Shown: positions 53,620-61,568, numbered from the stretch's first letter. The stretch: DNA of 64,000 nucleotides from JBGANR01 sp044222225 (GCA_044222225.1 JBGANR010000024.1:1-64000); one strand, 5' to 3'. Made by a program: numbers and translations. Notes: generated by a model from the sequence alone, not told the origin.

Positions 53620-54216
53620 CTAGTGGAGCAACCCCTTCACGAGCGCCGCGATGGCGGCCTCGAGATCATCGGGGTGCGGAAGATCATGGGGGCGGGTCAC
53701 CGCGGTCACGGTGAATCCCTGAAGAAGCACGAGCGTGAGACTCGCGATCCGGCTTGTTCCCAGGACTGTGCCGTCATGGGAACCTGAGGCACGCAGAGTG
53801 CCGTCGATTCGCTCGTGCCAGCTGTCGAGTGCGTTGTTCTGTTCCGAATGACCGAGCGCCTGCGGTGCGACGAGGACCGTCGTCGATGCAAGCGCGCGAA
53901 ACCTCGCGTCACTGATGAGAAGCCGCACGTAGTGCGTCAGAAGTCCGTTGAGCATGGCGCTCGCGTTCTTCGGTGTCTGTTCGTCGACGTCGGCGAACAG
54001 GCGCTCCTCGTACTCCGACCAGCCCCACTCGAGTGCCTCGATCAGGAGGGTCTTCTTGTCGGGGAAGTGATGATTGAGCGCGCCGCGAGTCACTCCCGCG
54101 CGCTCTGACACGTACTCGAATGTCGCCCCCCGCCACCCCTTCTCCTTGAAGGACATCAATGCTGCCTCAAGCAGCGAGAGGCGCGTGATCGCCGCGTCCT
54201 CAGCTGTACGTTTCAT
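53620..54216 (-). CDS. TetR-family transcriptional regulator
   Basis: A 198-residue TetR protein. The N-terminal helix-turn-helix contains GATFEYVSERAGVTRGALNHHFPDK (here named by its ends GATFEY and HHFPDK), and a helical ligand domain follows. It probably represses itself and the MFS gene. A palindrome lies 2 bases upstream of its ATG. Confidence 0.88.
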   Translation of the reverse strand: MKRTAEDAAITRLSLLEAALMSFKEKGWRGATFEYVSERAGVTRGALNHHFPDKKTLLIEALEWGWSEYEERLFADVDEQTPKNASAMLNGLLTHYVRLLISDARFRALASTTVLVAPQALGHSEQNNALDSWHERIDGTLRASGSHDGTVLGTSRIASLTLVLLQGFTVTAVTRPHDLPHPDDLEAAIAALVKGLLH

Positions 54217-54218
54217 AC

Positions 54219-54236
54219 ATACAAGCTAGCATGTAT
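54219..54236. promoter_or_regulatory. TetR operator candidate
   Basis: ATACAAGCTAGCATGTAT is an 18-bp palindrome with one mismatched pair. It begins just in front of the TetR start codon, where an autoregulatory TetR operator is expected. Confidence 0.55.
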
Positions 54237-54349
54237 CATCGTGATCGTCAACATCACTGCCTGGATGGCCGTGCCACGCTGCGTGTGGTGACGCGGGCCG
54301 ACGCCGACGACAGGTGCTGACTGAAGTCGCGCCCTAGGTCGTCCAATAC

Positions 54350-55573
54350 TCAGATGCTCAAAAATCCTCGTACGCGGGACCAGATCTCGGTTTGCGCGAG
54401 ACCGTTGATTCGTGGAGAAGCATCGATTCCGTTCGCCGGCACACCGGCGACGAACATCGCATGCCCTCTTCCGGGAACGACGATGTGCTCGACCTTCCCG
54501 TTTCCAGCGGCACGCATCAGTCTTGCTATCTCATCTCCCATGCGAGATGCCGGCCATAGGGTATCGGCCTCCTGTGATATGAGTAACGTCCGTGCGGAGA
54601 TGTCTTGTACCGGCAAACGACTCGGCGAGTCGTGTGGTGCGGCGGCCACGGCCTGATCGTGAAACTTCTGTAGGAGCGTCTTGTCAAGGGACTTATAGAA
54701 CTCGGCGTCAGCATTGAAGTGTAAGAACGGCAATGGCCGCCCATGGAAGGTCCATGAGGATCGAGCCGGTGGTGTCCCGTTTTCACGAACCGATTCCCAG
54801 GAATGAAGCGTTGGAGACAAAGCGATGAGTTCATCGATGCTGGAGTCATGCGCGGCCCAAGCGATGGCGAATTCAGCACCTTTTGACATTCCGATCACGC
54901 TTAGATGATCAGGGTCGACGTACGGTTGACTGCGCAGACGGTGCGCGGCTCTCTGTGCATACTCCAGAGGAATCTGGTCGATCGAGGCGGGCAGCCCGTA
55001 TGCCGCCTGCCAGTCGAAATATGGAAGCGCAAGCGCCGGGCGGCCGCGTGCTGCAATAAGTGCGGCAATCTGGTTGCACCAATCGAAACCCCCCCAGGCT
55101 CCGGGAAGGACTATCACGCTGCGGGGGTCTCTGGAAGTAGATGGTCTGTAGAGATTAGCTACCGATTCTCGCGTCCGCCATTCGTGACGTATCACGTCCG
55201 GGTTCAAGAAAGTGCGTACGAATTCCGTAGCCGCCACCATCTCCTGCTTCTTGAGCACTTCGACAAGTACCGTAAGAGGCCTGAGTGTATACGATATTTC
55301 GTTGGTCCAGCGGGCCGGATGTGTCGGCGCTAGGAGGTGTACTAGTGCGTGAGGATCGTACGGCAGACCGTCGCCGCCCTGGCATCGGAGCGCGATATCG
55401 ACCATTCCAGAATTGTCGGCCTCAACTTCGAATTCGCGTGACCAAAGGCGATGCAGATGGTCCCGAAGCGAAACATTGACTTTGAATCTCTCGCCAGGCT
55501 GCGCGCCTTGCAAGACTGGTTCGATGGGTTCGTCCACAAGTGATGTCAAACTTTGAGAAGCGAAACTTAGCAC
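54350..55573 (-). CDS. BAAT/acyl-CoA thioesterase family alpha/beta hydrolase
   Basis: A 407-residue protein. An N-terminal beta-domain of about 130 residues, like the BAAT/acyl-CoA thioesterase N-domain, precedes an alpha/beta hydrolase with nucleophile Ser in GMSKGAEFA, acid in SQEADTLWPA and His in GRGHAMF. Ser instead of Cys favours hydrolase over amino-acid acyltransferase activity. I chose the GTG at 55573 since GAAGGGA lies 9 nt upstream; the longer frame would overlap the previous gene. It is the last gene of the RiPP operon, so it may trim, acylate or detoxify the product. G+C is low. Confidence 0.75.
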   Translation of the reverse strand: MLSFASQSLTSLVDEPIEPVLQGAQPGERFKVNVSLRDHLHRLWSREFEVEADNSGMVDIALRCQGGDGLPYDPHALVHLLAPTHPARWTNEISYTLRPLTVLVEVLKKQEMVAATEFVRTFLNPDVIRHEWRTRESVANLYRPSTSRDPRSVIVLPGAWGGFDWCNQIAALIAARGRPALALPYFDWQAAYGLPASIDQIPLEYAQRAAHRLRSQPYVDPDHLSVIGMSKGAEFAIAWAAHDSSIDELIALSPTLHSWESVRENGTPPARSSWTFHGRPLPFLHFNADAEFYKSLDKTLLQKFHDQAVAAAPHDSPSRLPVQDISARTLLISQEADTLWPASRMGDEIARLMRAAGNGKVEHIVVPGRGHAMFVAGVPANGIDASPRINGLAQTEIWSRVRGFLSI

Positions 55574-55590
55574 CGATATTGTCCCTTCAT

Positions 55591-56265
55591 TCAAAAACGC
55601 ATGAGTAGGAGATAGGCCGTCACCTGCGCAACTAGAACCGTCACGATGTCGCCCGTTTCGTAAAGAACCAGTGCATGATTCAGGCCCGAAAATAGGCCTA
55701 GCAGTACGCCGAACAAGGACCGATACCAGGGGCGCGCGACGGTGCATTTCAGCGCCACGCCTATGGTCAGACTTACTATGATTCCAACTAGTGGGCAGCA
55801 CCTCGCTAGAAGTAATTGTGTTGTGCGAAGAAGTAGTTCGTCGCCCATGATGAGGACGAGGACGAACACGGTCCCTGTCTCGAAACGCCGGTACCGTCGT
55901 TGAATGTCAACCAGGGGAAACAGAGTTCCTCGATATATGAGCCATATCCAGCCGGAAGTCTTCTGCGGCATGGGTAGGAAGGCTGCTCGAGCTACCTTCG
56001 ATAGAGATCGTCCCGCCCACAGATACAGATTCAGTATGACGGCTATTTCAGCCGCTCCGAGTGCGAGTCCCGCTACTATGGAGGCGGGTCTGAGCTGGCC
56101 GAAAAGTGAAGGTGTCGCATTCAAGTAGATTGCTGCTATTGCCAGCGATATGCCGGAGATAGCAATGGATACCGGTGGAATGAGCGCGGTATTCGATGCT
56201 TTTCTTGAAAGTATTTTCGGCCCGTATTTCAGGCTCCCTGCTGCGCTTTCAGGTTCTGCATCCAC
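55591..56265 (-). CDS. SagF-like membrane protein, degenerate CPBP-type
   Basis: A 224-residue protein with about six membrane helices. Its size and position (after the CPBP protease) match SagF of the streptolysin S operon, whose role is unknown. A segment GDELLLRTTQLLL echoes the CPBP EExxxR motif with Asp for the first Glu, and GLNHALVLYETG resembles the second motif. It may be a paralogue of the preceding gene with weakened metal sites. The start ATG overlaps the preceding gene by 37 bases. Confidence 0.6.
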   Translation of the reverse strand: MDAEPESAAGSLKYGPKILSRKASNTALIPPVSIAISGISLAIAAIYLNATPSLFGQLRPASIVAGLALGAAEIAVILNLYLWAGRSLSKVARAAFLPMPQKTSGWIWLIYRGTLFPLVDIQRRYRRFETGTVFVLVLIMGDELLLRTTQLLLARCCPLVGIIVSLTIGVALKCTVARPWYRSLFGVLLGLFSGLNHALVLYETGDIVTVLVAQVTAYLLLMRF

Positions 56266-56975
56266 CGTCGAGTCTCCCTCCAGGAATAGGTGTTCAGGAC
56301 GACATGAGAAATTATTGCCGACGTGAGATCTTGTAGGGCGAATGTCAGCACGGCCGCCGCGATCCCGAATCCCGTCTTGAGGATGACCTGTCGAGATCCG
56401 AATGTATGATGTGAGGCGCCGAAGAACAAGGCGGACGTGCCTAGTAGACAGGCGATCAACAGACAGCTCTCGAGCTGCAAGGCAATGAACACGACGACGC
56501 CACGATAGAGTACTTCCTCAAGCAGGCCTACCGATATGAGTTCTGCGAGATTCCATGGTCTCGTGACGGTCGCCCTCTGCTTTGTGTTCCAGTTGCGATA
56601 GATGCGTGCGATTCCTGGGGCATCTCGAGTGAGTGAATCCTTGAGGAGCATCTCGTCAAGATCTAATTCTGCTGCGACGGCGTACGAAACACGAGTGTCT
56701 CTATGTGCTGATATCCACTCGGCGAGTATGGTTGCACCTCCTGTAAGAAAACCGGCGAATATCGCTACTGCTGCTCCTTTAGGTGTGGTCGGCAGAAGCG
56801 GAACCGTCGTTCCTGAGAGAAGCGCCCATGCCGCTATTGGAGTCATCGTCGCGATGAAGATGTTGCTGGCACGTGGATTCTGGTTGCGGCATAGACACCA
56901 CGCGAGCGCGTGCGCGCTGAGTGCGCGGCTTGCGACGGCCAAGACAGTCATGACGATCAAGTGATCTACCCACAC
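56229..56975 (-). CDS. CPBP intramembrane metalloprotease (SagE-like)
   Basis: A 248-residue membrane protein of the CAAX-protease/bacteriocin-processing class. The three motifs are EEVLYR, FFGASHH and HVVLNT in helices of the C-terminal half. SagE of streptolysin S is of this class and is thought to cleave the leader or give immunity. I chose the GTG at 56975, which overlaps the YcaO stop (TAGTG); the frame is open further upstream, and an ATG at 56951 is possible. Confidence 0.8.
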   Translation of the reverse strand: MWVDHLIVMTVLAVASRALSAHALAWCLCRNQNPRASNIFIATMTPIAAWALLSGTTVPLLPTTPKGAAVAIFAGFLTGGATILAEWISAHRDTRVSYAVAAELDLDEMLLKDSLTRDAPGIARIYRNWNTKQRATVTRPWNLAELISVGLLEEVLYRGVVVFIALQLESCLLIACLLGTSALFFGASHHTFGSRQVILKTGFGIAAAVLTFALQDLTSAIISHVVLNTYSWRETRRWMQNLKAQQGA

Positions 56976-58351
56976 TAGGCATACGGATGGGGAAGCATAT
57001 CGTCCGAGATAGGCCCGTAGGCCGCGAAGCGTGGATGATTCAACGGAGGTGCGCTTGGCAGACAAAGGCTCAGCGTGTCTGGCGACCAGACTCGAGGAAC
57101 GTAGAAGCCAAGGCGCCTGGCCTCAGGAGTAGTGCAATCAGTGAACACTAGATCCGCTCCAAGTACGGAGTAGCTGTCGATGACGGCATCTATTTCGGCG
57201 CGCACGTCCGACTCGCCGTCGGCCGGCAAGTCCGCAGAGTCGACGACGTCCTCGATCGGAAACTTCCTTTCGATAATCGACGCGCCTTCGGCGCCGGCGT
57301 AATAGGCGACATTCGCATCGAGGTCGAACATTTTTGTCGTGTCGGTGGTGCGGGCGCTCACGGCTCCATCGACAAGCTCCGGAGAAATACATAGCATCTT
57401 CGACAGCTGAAGACCTGCGGATGCCTCAAGAAAAGCCTTGTATAGCGATTCTTCCAGATTTGACGCGACGCCTAGTCCTAGATTGTGCCCACGGCCCGAT
57501 CCGGGACGCGAGCGCATCACACACGCCGTAACGTGAACGCGGAATCCGGGGAGCTCAAGATAGTGGAATGTGGGTTGCGCGTCCGACCGTGACACGTAGC
57601 GTTCAAGAAGTTCGTTTAGGGCTCCAGCGCGAATTCCCAACCGAATATACGGAGCAGTGCGGTTCGTGTACCAGTGTCCCATGGCGGCGTCGCCATGAAT
57701 CAACTCGTAGAGGGCAGACCGAACTGCCAACCTGGGTGAAGTGTGCGCGGCACTTCCGGTCGTGACTGCGGAGTTGAGCCATGGCTCGCGCTCGGTGCGC
57801 CGTAACTGGTAACCGATGTAAAGAAGCTGTGCCGGCGCCCACAGAGTCTTGCCGCTGATAAGTGATCTGGTTGGTGTCCATGTAATGGGCGTATCGGGGT
57901 CAAGTGGAGCGTATGCAAACTTTTCTTGAGCGTACTGATCATCTTGGAAGGGGCGTGCGAAGGGACCGATAAGCGTATTCATACCGCGCATGTGCATGAT
58001 CGACTCGGTCGCGAACACCCCTCGGTAGTCGTCGGTAAGAGGTTTGACCACCTGGGCATACCGTTCGATGGACTCGCCTACGGTACGGATGATAGCCTCT
58101 TCGGGGTAGATGCCACATCCTCCGATGTGATATGTCAGACCGTTTTTTCGGCCAAGCAAGTTCTCTACGCCGGTGAGCTGAGCACCTGAAACGATGATGC
58201 GCGGTTCGTCGCGTCCGCGCATCATGAAACCGAGAGTCCGGCTTAGGCCTGTGAGTGGGCTGACGACTCGACGTGCTAGGGCGTCGAATCCCGGGTTGAG
58301 ACTTGGGTGGTGGTGGGTTGAGGATATCCGTACGTGGCGAAGTTCAGTCAT
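56975..58351 (-). CDS. YcaO cyclodehydratase (SagD-like)
   Basis: A 458-residue YcaO protein. The ATP/Mg region has GGCGIYPEEAIIRTVGESIERYA (shown here by its ends GGCGIY and ESIERYA), ASNLEESLYKAFLEASAG, and the Pro-rich C-terminus PHPYA typical of azoline-forming YcaO enzymes. With its partner it phosphorylates a backbone amide and cyclises Ser, Thr or Cys to an azoline. The ATG overlaps the stop of the E1-like frame in ATGA. It looks intact. Confidence 0.88.
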   Translation of the reverse strand: MTELRHVRISSTHHHPSLNPGFDALARRVVSPLTGLSRTLGFMMRGRDEPRIIVSGAQLTGVENLLGRKNGLTYHIGGCGIYPEEAIIRTVGESIERYAQVVKPLTDDYRGVFATESIMHMRGMNTLIGPFARPFQDDQYAQEKFAYAPLDPDTPITWTPTRSLISGKTLWAPAQLLYIGYQLRRTEREPWLNSAVTTGSAAHTSPRLAVRSALYELIHGDAAMGHWYTNRTAPYIRLGIRAGALNELLERYVSRSDAQPTFHYLELPGFRVHVTACVMRSRPGSGRGHNLGLGVASNLEESLYKAFLEASAGLQLSKMLCISPELVDGAVSARTTDTTKMFDLDANVAYYAGAEGASIIERKFPIEDVVDSADLPADGESDVRAEIDAVIDSYSVLGADLVFTDCTTPEARRLGFYVPRVWSPDTLSLCLPSAPPLNHPRFAAYGPISDDMLPHPYA

Positions 58352-59091
58352 TCTGCGATCTCCTCTAGAATTCTAGTCCCGAAATACAACTCGAAGTCGT
58401 CGCGCTCGGGGACCGGTGCGTCGACCTTGCTGTCGGGCAACGGCAGGATTTCGTGCACTGCGAACTCGGAGGTGGGCGTGAAGAACGAGTAGACGTGCGA
58501 AAGCGTTCCTGCAGTTCCTGTCGTCAGCCACGACAAGGCTTCGGGCAGGAGGTGAGCGGCGAGGAGCAGGGCAAGCGCAGGTTGGATTTCGTACGGTGCA
58601 CCGTGCGACACCCGGCCTTCCGCGAGTGCGCGCTTGTAGTTCTGATAGGAATTGCTTTCACGAAGGTTCAGCAGGGTTCGTGTCTCGAAGGTCTCCCATG
58701 AGGGAGTTCGCCCAGGAACCGTAGTAGGACCGATGAAGACGAATGGGCCATCGGTGGCTCCATAGAGCCACGGTATGTCGTAGTGATGAAGAACTCGATC
58801 GACAATTCTTGTCTTTATTGGGTCGGGTATCGTTTCGGCATAGATGACAAAGGAGTCTCGGAGATCTTCGAACCTTCGTGCCTGTCGATGAAATTCAAGC
58901 CCGTCTTCGAGCCATTTTGCGTCTGCATGTCGGATCGTCTCGAGTACGTGTTCGTCTCCAGCGAGTGTGACGTTCAGGCCGAGCGCCATTCGCTCCAGTC
59001 CTTCCTTGATCGGTAGGGCGATCTCGGTCGGTCCAGCGATGACTACCGGACTGCCGAGTTCCAGTAATGGAGTGCGCTTTCCCTGTACCAC
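58348..59091 (-). CDS. E1-like leader-peptide-binding protein, main part (SagC-like)
   Basis: This frame encodes the ThiF/E1-like domain of TOMM leader-binding proteins, which dock the precursor and activate YcaO. It contains GPTEIALPIKEGLERMA and FIGPTTVPGRTPSWETFETR; the Cys-x-x-Cys expected in the latter segment is replaced by S-W-E-T-F. The GTG at 59091 is only the first listed start. The frame is open up to 59154 (PKGIASLDPDNYLDQYIDVV), and it joins the RRE frame if one base is added in the A-run at 59140-59143. So it is probably the 3' part of a frameshifted gene. Confidence 0.7.
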   Translation of the reverse strand: MVQGKRTPLLELGSPVVIAGPTEIALPIKEGLERMALGLNVTLAGDEHVLETIRHADAKWLEDGLEFHRQARRFEDLRDSFVIYAETIPDPIKTRIVDRVLHHYDIPWLYGATDGPFVFIGPTTVPGRTPSWETFETRTLLNLRESNSYQNYKRALAEGRVSHGAPYEIQPALALLLAAHLLPEALSWLTTGTAGTLSHVYSFFTPTSEFAVHEILPLPDSKVDAPVPERDDFELYFGTRILEEIAE

Positions 59092-59105
59092 ATCGATGTA
59101 CTGAT

Positions 59106-59402
59106 CTAGATAGTTGTCGGGATCGAGGGAGGCGATTCCTTTTGGGCAAGATGATTAATTACCGCCTCGACGTCTTCGGGTTCCTGCTTCGTTAGTTTCG
59201 CGATCTCGTCGACAGCGTGGCTGCCGTCGAGTAGGTCGATGGTGGCGGCGAGCCTTCCGGTCCCTTCTTCGTCGACGACGGTTGTTGATGTCGGATTCCA
59301 GACGCCCTGCCTGAACTCGACGCGATTGACGTCGTGCACTACAACGGAGTATCGCTTCTTGATGGAATATGTCCGGTGGTGCGGTTCAATTAAATCGGTC
59401 AC
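59106..59402 (-). CDS. RiPP recognition element (N-terminal part of the SagC-like protein)
   Basis: A 98-residue frame. It starts with GTG overlapping the SagB stop in GTGA. The sequence has a beta-strand head (YSVVVHDVNRVEFRQGVWNP) and a winged-helix part (LLDGSHAVDEIAKLTKQEPEDVEAVINHLAQ), the RRE that binds leader peptides. It ends after the frameshift site with a short foreign tail (ESPPSIPTTI). In related clusters this domain is fused to the E1-like domain. Confidence 0.65.
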   Translation of the reverse strand: MTDLIEPHHRTYSIKKRYSVVVHDVNRVEFRQGVWNPTSTTVVDEEGTGRLAATIDLLDGSHAVDEIAKLTKQEPEDVEAVINHLAQKESPPSIPTTI

Positions 59403-59820
59403 GATGTCTTCCTTCCGACTATTAGTGAGTGGATGTAGGTCTCGAAGAGGCCATCTATTTCGAGAAGGTCATGGACTTCGTCGTCGCAGAGACTCCCGCA
59501 TTCAACGGCGCCGAGATCGAGTGCGTTACTGATGAGACTCATTGACGCCGCTATGTGACCGGCTTCAACGAATAGAAAGCGCAGTCCGCGCGCGCCGTAT
59601 TTCCGCATAGAGCGCCATGGCCGCCCGACTAGTATGAATACCACTGCGGACCGTGAGAGATGCGTCTGGTCTGGAGGTGATATACAAGCCTCGATGACAC
59701 GATCTGCATTTTTGGCATGCGGTCGGCGTATAAGTGCGTGCCGGCGCCGGTCGTAGCGGTGAATGACTGGGTCGAGTCCGTCAACCCTCAGCGGCAGCAC
59801 ATAGAGGTCGATTGGTCTAA
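59399..59820 (-). pseudogene. SagB-type dehydrogenase, C-terminal part
   Basis: The C-terminal part of an FMN-dependent azoline dehydrogenase (McbC/SagB), cut off by an IS element at its upstream side. It shows RPIDLYVLPLRVDGLDPVIHRYD and FVEAGHIAASMSLISNALDLG with the Glu and Gly of the flavin site. Joined at the TAA target repeat to the fragment at 60738-61296 it gives one open frame of 326 residues (GGGLRPIDLY at the junction). Confidence 0.8.
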
Positions 59821-60734
59821 GGGAGTTATTCACGGGTGATGATACTTGGCCATAGACGTGTCGCTAACTGAAGCATCGGCCACCTCGTGGAAGAATTGGG
59901 TTACCACACTCAAGCTCTACCCAAAGGTGACCGATGCGATACCAGTCTACCACCGGCCTGTCTCATGACGACATTCTCGAGATCACAGCACGTGTGCGGG
60001 AGGTTCTCGCGTCGTCCGGAGCACGTGTGGACGGGTACACGCTCGGTCTCGACACGCAGATCGTCGTGACGTTGATCCTTCTTCGCCAGAACGCCACGCA
60101 GATGTTCATGGCCGACCTCTACCGCGTCTCCCAGCCGACGGTCTCTCGCATCTACCGCCGGATGGTTCCACTGCTCGGCAAGGTTCTGCAGTTCACCGGG
60201 ATCTCGCTGACCGAAGCGGTACGGCAGCGACACCTCCTGCTGGTCGACGGCACCCACGTCCCGACCGGTAACAGGCCCGCCAGCGGGCAGGAGAAGGCCA
60301 ACTACTCCGGCAAACATCACGCCCAGTGCCTCTCGGTCCAGATCGCCGCCACCCACGACGGCCGGCTCATCGCCGTCTCCGACCCCGTCCCGGGATCCCG
60401 ACACGACGCCAAAGCCATCGACCTGTGCGGCTGGAAAGAGATCCTCGATCGTCCCGACGTGAACTGGATCGCCGACTCCGCCTACATCGCGACCACAGCG
60501 ACGACCCCGATCAAGAAGACCCGCGGGCGTGAACGCTGCGACTGGGAACGCGAGTTCAACAAAACGGTCGCAGGATTCCGCGCTCCGGTCGAACACGCCA
60601 TCGCCCACCTCAAGAACTGGAAAATCCTTGCCAAAGGTTACCGCGGACTCCTTCACGAGCTGCCCGACGTCATAGCCGTCGTCACGAAACTAGAACTCTT
60701 CCGACTCGGCTGGTGATAACCGTGAATAACACCC
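59821..60734 (+). mobile_element. IS5-family insertion sequence (914 bp)
   Basis: The element has imperfect terminal inverted repeats: GGGAGTTATTCACGG at the left and GGGTGTTATTCACGG on the other strand at the right. It is flanked by the 3-bp direct repeat TAA at 59818-59820 and 60735-60737 (CTAAG if one reads 5 bp). It carries one transposase. Its G+C is higher than that of the cluster it sits in, so it came from a high-GC background. It interrupts the SagB-like gene, and removing it restores the frame. Confidence 0.88.
59934..60716 (+). CDS. IS5-family transposase (DDE type)
   Basis: A 260-residue transposase. An N-terminal helix-turn-helix (YRVSQPTVSRIYRRM) precedes the DDE_4-type catalytic core: Asp in LLVDGTHVP, Asp in NWIADSAYI and Glu in FRAPVEHAIAHLKNWKIL. 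It is complete with no frameshift, so the element could be active. AAGGTGA precedes the ATG. Confidence 0.9.
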   Translation: MRYQSTTGLSHDDILEITARVREVLASSGARVDGYTLGLDTQIVVTLILLRQNATQMFMADLYRVSQPTVSRIYRRMVPLLGKVLQFTGISLTEAVRQRHLLLVDGTHVPTGNRPASGQEKANYSGKHHAQCLSVQIAATHDGRLIAVSDPVPGSRHDAKAIDLCGWKEILDRPDVNWIADSAYIATTATTPIKKTRGRERCDWEREFNKTVAGFRAPVEHAIAHLKNWKILAKGYRGLLHELPDVIAVVTKLELFRLGW

Positions 60735-60737
60735 TAA

Positions 60738-61296
60738 GTCCCCCGCCGTTGGCTGAAGCGTACAATGGCATCGATACGTGTCGACCGTCGACGAGGTCGA
60801 CTCTTGCCTGTCCTGTCTCATATGTGCTGTGTCCGATAATGTCGGTCAGCTCTTCGAGAGAAATTGCTTCGGCAGAAAAGTCGCGACGACTCCTTCGTGA
60901 TTTTATTGTCTCGCTTAGGGATGTGGTGGTGTCGCCCGGCTCGGGCAGTGGGATAAGGTCATCGGGATGAACTTCTTCATGTCCGATGAGAGAAACGGTG
61001 CGTAGCCCGTCGTCATTGAAATAAGGTCGTGTTGACATCTGAACACGAATATCTCCGCGGACCATCCGTGAAGCGAGGAGGTACTGCTCGGCAATTCGAG
61101 TACTCGGTCCTTGTCCGAGCGTTCTGTGTGTTAGCTCGCTGGAGCGAATGCTGGTCGCCTGGATTGATGGCTGCCAAGTTTTGTAGCCGTTGTTGATGGC
61201 CAGATGTCGTAACTCGGCTGAAGTCAGCTTCGGCTGCGGTATCCCTTCTGAATGCTCGGTCGCGGGGAGGTTCTCGTTGGTGAATCGGTCGGGCAT
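60738..61296 (-). pseudogene. SagB-type dehydrogenase, N-terminal part
   Basis: The N-terminal part of the azoline dehydrogenase. ATG at 61296 has AGAGG 7 nt upstream. The nitroreductase-fold segment ETIKSRRSRRDF with the FMN-phosphate-binding Arg residues is present, followed by YASANGGGL just before the IS. In the current sequence the frame runs on into the IS to 60682 and stops (R-VLFTVITS tail). The enzyme would convert azolines to aromatic azoles; here it is broken. Confidence 0.82.
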
Positions 61297-61352
61297 ATGT
61301 TCGCCTCTGGGGTTCGAGTCTCGGTAAGGTCCACGTGGCGGAGAGGCGGTAG

Positions 61353-61388
61353 TCGGCCTCTGGGACGCCTTGTTGCCCCAGAGGCCGA
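61353..61388 (-). promoter_or_regulatory. Hairpin between precursor and dehydrogenase genes
   Basis: A perfect 12-bp stem TCGGCCTCTGGG / CCCAGAGGCCGA with a 12-nt loop in the 140-bp gap. There is no T-run behind it on the minus strand. It could be a partial terminator or an mRNA-stabilising element giving more precursor than enzyme, as known for RiPP operons. Confidence 0.6.
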
Positions 61389-61436
61389 CCCTGCTGTAGC
61401 GGTCAGTCCATAGGGCCACTCAGCAGTCGTGATGCC

Positions 61437-61568
61437 TCACTCGTTGATGGTCACGACGGCCGCTGTCGTGGTGCCGGTCGTGCCGGCTGGAACGACCATC
61501 TGAACTCCGGCGTCGTCGTTGTGGGCGAGCGTGCGCTGCTCTGCGAACTCGGTGCTGTTGAGGCGCAT
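61437..61568 (-). CDS. RiPP precursor peptide (SagA-like position)
   Basis: A 43-residue peptide. AAAGGA lies 8 nt before the ATG. The leader MRLNSTEFAEQRTLAHNDDA is acidic and polar, then GVQMVVPAG, and the likely core TTGTTTAAVVTINE. The core contains six Thr and no Cys or Ser, so (methyl)oxazolines or -oxazoles on Thr would be the expected products. It is the first gene of the operon, just upstream of the dehydrogenase, as sagA is. The boundary after PAG is my guess. Confidence 0.7.
   Translation of the reverse strand: MRLNSTEFAEQRTLAHNDDAGVQMVVPAGTTGTTTAAVVTINE

Noticed and set aside
54350..55801. Full-length 483-codon version of the BAAT-like gene
   Set aside because: The first 76 codons overlap the SagF-like gene and lack BAAT similarity; the GTG at 55573 has a proper ribosome site.
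54350..61568. Lanthipeptide or thiopeptide cluster
   Set aside because: No LanB/LanC/LanM-type dehydratase or cycloaddition enzyme is present; the set is that of azole-forming LAPs.
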